In this document: piece by piece, positions 60,195 through 64,000 of the stretch | Layout: each line of letters starts with the position of its first letter | How positions within the stretch are numbered: position 1 is the stretch's first letter | NCBI RefSeq assembly: GCF_003432115.1 | Contig: NZ_QWDC01000002.1 | Span: 1,454,878-1,518,877 of the forward strand | Source: Mucilaginibacter conchicola | Lineage (GTDB): Bacteria > Bacteroidota > Bacteroidia > Sphingobacteriales > Sphingobacteriaceae | DNA length: 64,000 nt | Direction: 5' to 3' | Position numbers and translations under genes: made by a program | Notes under the pieces: model-generated | Database searches by the model: none | What the model was told of the DNA's origin: nothing | Seen by the model: the letters and a program-made list of their open reading frames with translations, nothing else

Positions 60195-61112
60195 ATGAAA
60201 AAATATTTTATCCTTTCATTGCTGGCACTGGTGGTGCTGGCATGTAACCAAAAGCAACCTGAGAGAGTAACAACTGCTGAAGTAGTTTTACCCGCGCCGC
60301 CTGCAGAGCAAAAAGCAAAAATGTCAGCGCAGTTTGCGCCTCCTGTTGTTAAAGCTGATGCTGAAGTATCAGAATATAATGCTGTGGAAGAACCGCCGGA
60401 GTTTATTGGCGGTGATGATAAGACAACAGTAGTTGTGACCAATAAAAAGATTATCAAAGAAGGGAACATTAGTTTTGAAACTGCCGATGTTGCCCAAACC
60501 CGTAAGCTGATTATGGCCAGCCTGAAAAACCTGGGTGGCTATGCCGAAAACGACAGCGAGACGGTTAACGGCGATGAAAACCGCAAGGAGTATGTGCTGG
60601 ATATCCGCATCCCCGCTGCCAATTTTGATACTTTCTTAAATAGCGTATCCGGCACGGCAACTAAGATAGATCAAAAGAATATCCGCGTACGCGATGTAAC
60701 CACCGAGTACATTGATACCAAAGCACGGTTGAACAATAAACTCGAGTTAGAGAAACGCTACCTTAACCTGCTAAACCGTGCCGGCAAAATGCGCGACCTG
60801 CTGGATATCGAAGCCAAACTTACCGAGATCCGCAGTGATATAGAATCTACTCAATCGCAGCTCAATTACATGAGCAAACAGGTGCAGTTTAGTTCGCTTA
60901 ACATCACGTTTTATACCACCCAGCCCAAACAGGTTAATGCCGGTAACGGGTTTGGTTATAAACTGAAGATGGCGTTAAGCAATGGCTTTGATGGCCTGCA
61001 ATCTTTATTTTTTGGACTGATAGCGGTTTGGCCATTTGTTATTGCAGGAGCTGTTGTCTGGTTTATTGTAAAACGCTGGCGTAAAAGCCGCAGAGCCGAA
61101 GCCGATGCTTAA
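60195..61112 (+). CDS. DUF4349 domain lipoprotein
   Basis: A 305-residue protein. 'LLALVVLACNQKQ' is a lipobox (Cys17). A low-complexity linker follows, then the DUF4349 region ('GNISFETADVAQTRKLIMASLKNLGGYAEND' to 'LLNRAGKMRDLLDIEAKLTEIRSDIESTQSQLNYMSKQVQFS') with a coiled coil, and a C-terminal transmembrane helix ('FFGLIAVWPFVIAGAVVWFIV') with a basic tail. It anchors in the membrane; function unknown. It is convergent with comB, overlapping 4 bases at their stops. Confidence 0.9.
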   Translation: MKKYFILSLLALVVLACNQKQPERVTTAEVVLPAPPAEQKAKMSAQFAPPVVKADAEVSEYNAVEEPPEFIGGDDKTTVVVTNKKIIKEGNISFETADVAQTRKLIMASLKNLGGYAENDSETVNGDENRKEYVLDIRIPAANFDTFLNSVSGTATKIDQKNIRVRDVTTEYIDTKARLNNKLELEKRYLNLLNRAGKMRDLLDIEAKLTEIRSDIESTQSQLNYMSKQVQFSSLNITFYTTQPKQVNAGNGFGYKLKMALSNGFDGLQSLFFGLIAVWPFVIAGAVVWFIVKRWRKSRRAEADA

Positions 61113-61864
61113 ACCAGTTTCACCAGTCGCTCACCTTCCAATACAGGGATGGCGGTGGTAAGATCAACCTGAAGACAAAACTCGATATCTTTTTCAATAC
61201 CCAGCTTTTTTAAACGCTCTCCATGCGATGTTTTGCTGAGGTACTGGCTGATATCGTTTTTGCCCAACTGGAAAAGATCGTTTGCTGCAATAGCAGGATC
61301 ATCCAAAGTAAATCCTTCTGTTTTTAGTTGCTCAATAACGGCACCGGCAAAAAGGGTATCCTCAAGGTTAAAGTTGTTTTTCCAGCCGGCACAAACCAAC
61401 AGGATATTCTCGTGCTGGGTTTTAAGCCAGTTGCAAAGAGCAGTTAAATTCAAGAACGAGCCAATAACCACACGTTTAGCACTGCGCGATAAATGCAGGG
61501 CATGTGTGCCGTTGGTAGTGGTCAATACCACGGTTTTGCCGGCCACTTTTTCGGCAGTGTAAGAAAATGGCGAGTTGCCAAAATCGAAACCGTCCACCAC
61601 TTCGCCATTGCGCTCCGCCGCCAAAAGATAGTCCATGCCTTTCTCGCGATAAGCGGCGCATTCCTCAACCTCGGCAACGGGAATGATAGCTTCGGCACCA
61701 TTCTCAATACCATAAGAGATAGATGAAGTAGCACGGAAAATATCGATCACCACCACTATATAATCCGAAACGTTATATAACGGAATAAGAGCAGGAGTGA
61801 GGCAAACGTCAAGCGAAGCCCCCCAGCCCCCTGAAGGGGGAGTAGGAGTATTTTGATTAGTCAT
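61109..61864 (-). CDS. 2-phosphosulfolactate phosphatase (ComB)
   Basis: A 251-residue ComB protein: 'YIVVVIDIFRATSSISYGIENGAEAI', 'GVDGFDFGNSPF'-like segment, and 'TTTNGTHALH'. ComB dephosphorylates phosphosulfolactate in coenzyme M/sulfolactate chemistry; in bacteria it may act on other phosphoesters. The first ~19 residues ('MTNQNTPTPPSGGWGAS') are encoded by half of a palindromic repeat, so the start looks rebuilt by repeat insertion. An internal start near 'LDVCLTPALIPLY' could be the original one, but no ATG is present there. Confidence 0.85.
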   Translation of the reverse strand: MTNQNTPTPPSGGWGASLDVCLTPALIPLYNVSDYIVVVIDIFRATSSISYGIENGAEAIIPVAEVEECAAYREKGMDYLLAAERNGEVVDGFDFGNSPFSYTAEKVAGKTVVLTTTNGTHALHLSRSAKRVVIGSFLNLTALCNWLKTQHENILLVCAGWKNNFNLEDTLFAGAVIEQLKTEGFTLDDPAIAANDLFQLGKNDISQYLSKTSHGERLKKLGIEKDIEFCLQVDLTTAIPVLEGERLVKLV

Positions 61865-61903
61865 GCTATTAATTCTATTCCCCCTTCAGGGGGTTAGGGG
61901 GCC
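61819..61903. repeat. CCCCCTTCAGGGGG-type palindromic repeat
   Basis: CCCCCCAGCCCCCTGAAGGGGG (arm at 61819-61840) and CCCCCTTCAGGGGGTTAGGGGG (61880-61903) are inverted copies. The left part encodes the N-terminus of ComB. Confidence 0.8.
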
Positions 61904-61907
61904 TCGT

Positions 61908-62987
61908 TTATTTATAAAACGGCGGTTTAACCACCTTGGCTTTTACTTTGTTATCGCGGATGCTGATATAGATCTCGGTACCTTCTTTGGCGAAAGCGGT
62001 TTCTACGTAGCCCAAACCAATTGCTTTTTGTAACGATGGCGATTGGGTGCCCGATGTTACTTTACCTATGTTGTTGCCATCGGCATCAACAATAGCATAA
62101 TCATGGCGGGGAATACCGCGGTCTATCATTTCAAAACCGATAAGCTTGCGGCCAACACCGGCTTGTTTTTGTTGCTGCAAAGCTTCTGAGTTGGTAAACT
62201 CTTTAGTGAATTTGGTTACCCAGCCCAGGCCTGCCTCTAAAGGCGACGTAGTATCATCAATATCGTTACCGTAAAGGCAGAAACCCATCTCTAAACGCAA
62301 GGTATCGCGCGCTGCCAAACCGATAGGTTTTATACCGAACGGTTCGCCTGCTTTAAATACCTCATTCCAGATATGGTCGGCATGTTCGTTATCAAAATAA
62401 AGCTCAAAACCACCCGCACCGGTATAACCTGTTGCCGAAACTACCACGTTATCAATGCCGGCAAATTTACCTTTGGTAAAGGTGTAGTACTCCATCGAGC
62501 CTAAGTCGATATCAGTAAGGCTTTGCAGGGCATCAGCAGCTTTTGGGCCTTGTACAGCCAGCAGCGAAGTGCGGTCTGAGATATCTTTCATCTCTACACC
62601 GTTGGTGTTGAATTTAGAGATCCAGTTCCAGTCTTTTTCAATGTTTGATGCGTTAACTACCAGCATGTAGGTTTTCTCATCAATGCGATAAACCAACAGG
62701 TCGTCAACAATACCACCATCCTCGTTAGGCAGGCAAGAGTATTGCACTTTACCATCGTACAATTTGGCAGCATCGTTACTGGTAACGCGTTGTATCAGAT
62801 CAAGCGCGTTCTCGCCTTTCAGGATAAATTCGCCCATGTGGCTTACGTCAAAAACACCAACGCCTTTGCGCACGGTATCATGTTCAACATTTACGCCTGC
62901 ATATTGCACGGGCATATTATAACCTGCAAAGGGTACCATTTTAGCACCTAATTGTATATGTACGGGAGATAACGCTGTATTCTTCAT
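61908..62987 (-). CDS. gcvT: glycine cleavage system T protein (aminomethyltransferase)
   Basis: The ATG at 62987 gives 359 residues. Family landmarks: '[19 protein letters not shown]', '[15 protein letters not shown]', the folate-binding '[17 protein letters not shown]' and '[11 protein letters not shown]' with the conserved Asp nearby. It transfers the aminomethyl carbon of glycine to tetrahydrofolate. No glycine riboswitch is apparent upstream, and gcvH/gcvP are not in the window. Confidence 0.96.
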   Translation of the reverse strand: MKNTALSPVHIQLGAKMVPFAGYNMPVQYAGVNVEHDTVRKGVGVFDVSHMGEFILKGENALDLIQRVTSNDAAKLYDGKVQYSCLPNEDGGIVDDLLVYRIDEKTYMLVVNASNIEKDWNWISKFNTNGVEMKDISDRTSLLAVQGPKAADALQSLTDIDLGSMEYYTFTKGKFAGIDNVVVSATGYTGAGGFELYFDNEHADHIWNEVFKAGEPFGIKPIGLAARDTLRLEMGFCLYGNDIDDTTSPLEAGLGWVTKFTKEFTNSEALQQQKQAGVGRKLIGFEMIDRGIPRHDYAIVDADGNNIGKVTSGTQSPSLQKAIGLGYVETAFAKEGTEIYISIRDNKVKAKVVKPPFYK

Positions 62988-63038
62988 CAACAAAATTACT
63001 TTGGGGCAAAAATAGGAAAAATAGCAGCAGGGGCGGGG

Positions 63039-64000
63039 CTATTTCAAAACAGTTTCGTAAAAATCAACCAATTTTGGGGTGATGATATTTACATCGTGCT
63101 GCTCCTCTACCAGTTTACGTGCGTTTTCGCCTATATGGCGGCAATGGTACTCGTCAGAAAGGCATTTAATAAGGGCCTCGTGAAACTCATCTACATTGTT
63201 GGCAATGATGATATTTTGGCCATCGGCAATGTTGATACCCTCGGCGCCTAACGAGGTAGAGATAATGCATTTCTGCATAGCCATCCCCTCAACAATTTTC
63301 ACGCGCATGCCCCCACCCGAGAGCAGCGGTACTATCATAATGCCTTTACTATTCACAAACTCCAGCGCGTCATCCACCTCGCCATGTATAAACACCTTTC
63401 CTAATACCTCATACTCGTCATACTCTTCGGGGATGTTATGGCCGGCTACATATAATTTGCCTTTCAGGTCGCCGTCGGTAATTTCCTTGTGGAAATTGTC
63501 CATAAACCACTCCACGCCCTCGCGATTGGGCAGCCAGTCTAACGATCCCAAAAAGAACAAACTGGAGAAATCAGTCTTGTTAAAGTTTGGTTTGTAAAGC
63601 GACAGATCAACCCCAATAGGCAGCACCGTAATGGGCGTACGCGCACCGAAGGACACGAGCGATTGTTTATCCTGCCCCGTAAAGGCCACAATGCCATCAA
63701 AAGAGTTAAGCAAACTCAGCTCGTAATTTTTGATACGCTTGGCCAATAACTTCAGGTACCACTTTTTAAATGGATCGCTTTTTTGCTGCGCGAGTTTTTC
63801 CCAAACCTGATGCTCGATGTTATGCGCCCTGAAGATGATCTTAGCTTTTGAGTTTTTGCGGATGATGTTTAGGTAAGGTGCAACAAAAATGCCTTCTAAC
63901 TGGATAATATCATACTCGTTATCCACCAAATTCCTGAATAGCAATTTCTCGAAACCGGCGTTATAATACTTCTCAATATTATAAGAGTTATTGGTGAACA
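63039..64000 (-). CDS. glycosyltransferase family 4-like protein (partial, 5' end outside the window)
   Basis: At least 320 residues are visible; the frame continues past the window edge without a start codon, so the N-terminus is missing. 'KIIFRAHNIEHQVWEKLA' and 'FFLGSLDWLPNREGVEWFMD' are typical of GT-B glycosyltransferases. The nucleotide-sugar region has the acidic 'GGGMRVKIVEGMAM' and 'GAEGINIADGQNIIIANNVDEF'. It probably builds an exopolysaccharide or lipopolysaccharide component. Confidence 0.9.
   Translation of the reverse strand, partial: FTNNSYNIEKYYNAGFEKLLFRNLVDNEYDIIQLEGIFVAPYLNIIRKNSKAKIIFRAHNIEHQVWEKLAQQKSDPFKKWYLKLLAKRIKNYELSLLNSFDGIVAFTGQDKQSLVSFGARTPITVLPIGVDLSLYKPNFNKTDFSSLFFLGSLDWLPNREGVEWFMDNFHKEITDGDLKGKLYVAGHNIPEEYDEYEVLGKVFIHGEVDDALEFVNSKGIMIVPLLSGGGMRVKIVEGMAMQKCIISTSLGAEGINIADGQNIIIANNVDEFHEALIKCLSDEYHCRHIGENARKLVEEQHDVNIITPKLVDFYETVLK

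Noticed and set aside
62988-63038. Glycine riboswitch upstream of gcvT
   Set aside because: The gap of 51 bases between gcvT and the glycosyltransferase is too short for it.
1-64000. CRISPR array
   Set aside because: No run of regularly spaced identical direct repeats was seen; the repeats found are palindromic and isolated.

Overview
The window comes from a Bacteroidota chromosome, most likely a Sphingobacteriaceae member close to Mucilaginibacter. Evidence: promoter-like TAnnTTTG boxes with an upstream TTG; little use of Shine-Dalgarno sites in the backbone; characteristic families (C10/SpeB peptidase, RibBA fusion, TamB, DUF4349 lipoprotein, PdeM, heme oxygenase beside a bacteriophytochrome, GH3 and GH42 hydrolases); and dense palindromic intergenic repeats.

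Region A (1 to about 20.77 kb) is accessory DNA, probably part of an integrated mobilizable or conjugative element whose left side lies outside the window. It starts with a partly decayed gene set: a frameshifted DUF2252 gene, a pyrophosphatase, DUF421 and DUF892 proteins, a histidine-kinase remnant, an S1/P1-nuclease gene with an in-frame stop, and a C10 peptidase. Next comes a mobilization module on the plus strand: a PUR-domain/RadC-N fusion, a Toprim primase-like protein, a candidate oriT, MobC, relaxase and a TraG/VirD4-type coupling protein. Conserved element proteins of unknown role sit between them. No integrase and no mating-pair-formation genes are visible. A minus-strand HTH regulator plus ImmA/IrrE peptidase pair separates this from the cargo.

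The cargo at 15.4 to 20.2 kb is the most interesting part. One tight operon encodes a protein with three ubiquitin-like domains fused to a prokaryotic E2-like domain, a JAMM isopeptidase fused to an E1/ThiF-like adenylating domain, and a DUF6527 protein. After a strong terminator and a new promoter come a 58-aa protein and a C39/papain-like cysteine peptidase of unknown function. Together these look like a bacterial ubiquitination-like conjugation and deconjugation system, probably defensive, carried on a mobile element. The region ends at a tRNA-Met gene with a degenerate tandem copy, a plausible integration site.

Region B (20.8 to 64 kb) is ordinary chromosome. It holds LptF/G permease, RibBA, TamB, TsaD, an acyltransferase-like membrane protein, PdxA, RsmA, a hybrid histidine kinase, EcsC, a 2-hydroxyacid dehydrogenase, GreA, HIT protein, OxyR, HtrA, DapF, an NAD(P)-binding protein, a SNF2 helicase, carboxylesterase, GH3, heme oxygenase with a convergent bacteriophytochrome, DUF1801, a GH42-like enzyme, a CBS protein, PdeM, a MazG-like protein, a DUF4349 lipoprotein, ComB, GcvT and a partial glycosyltransferase. 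Many intergenic gaps here carry long inverted repeats of several families. I saw only one repeat of this general kind in region A, which supports a different origin for it.
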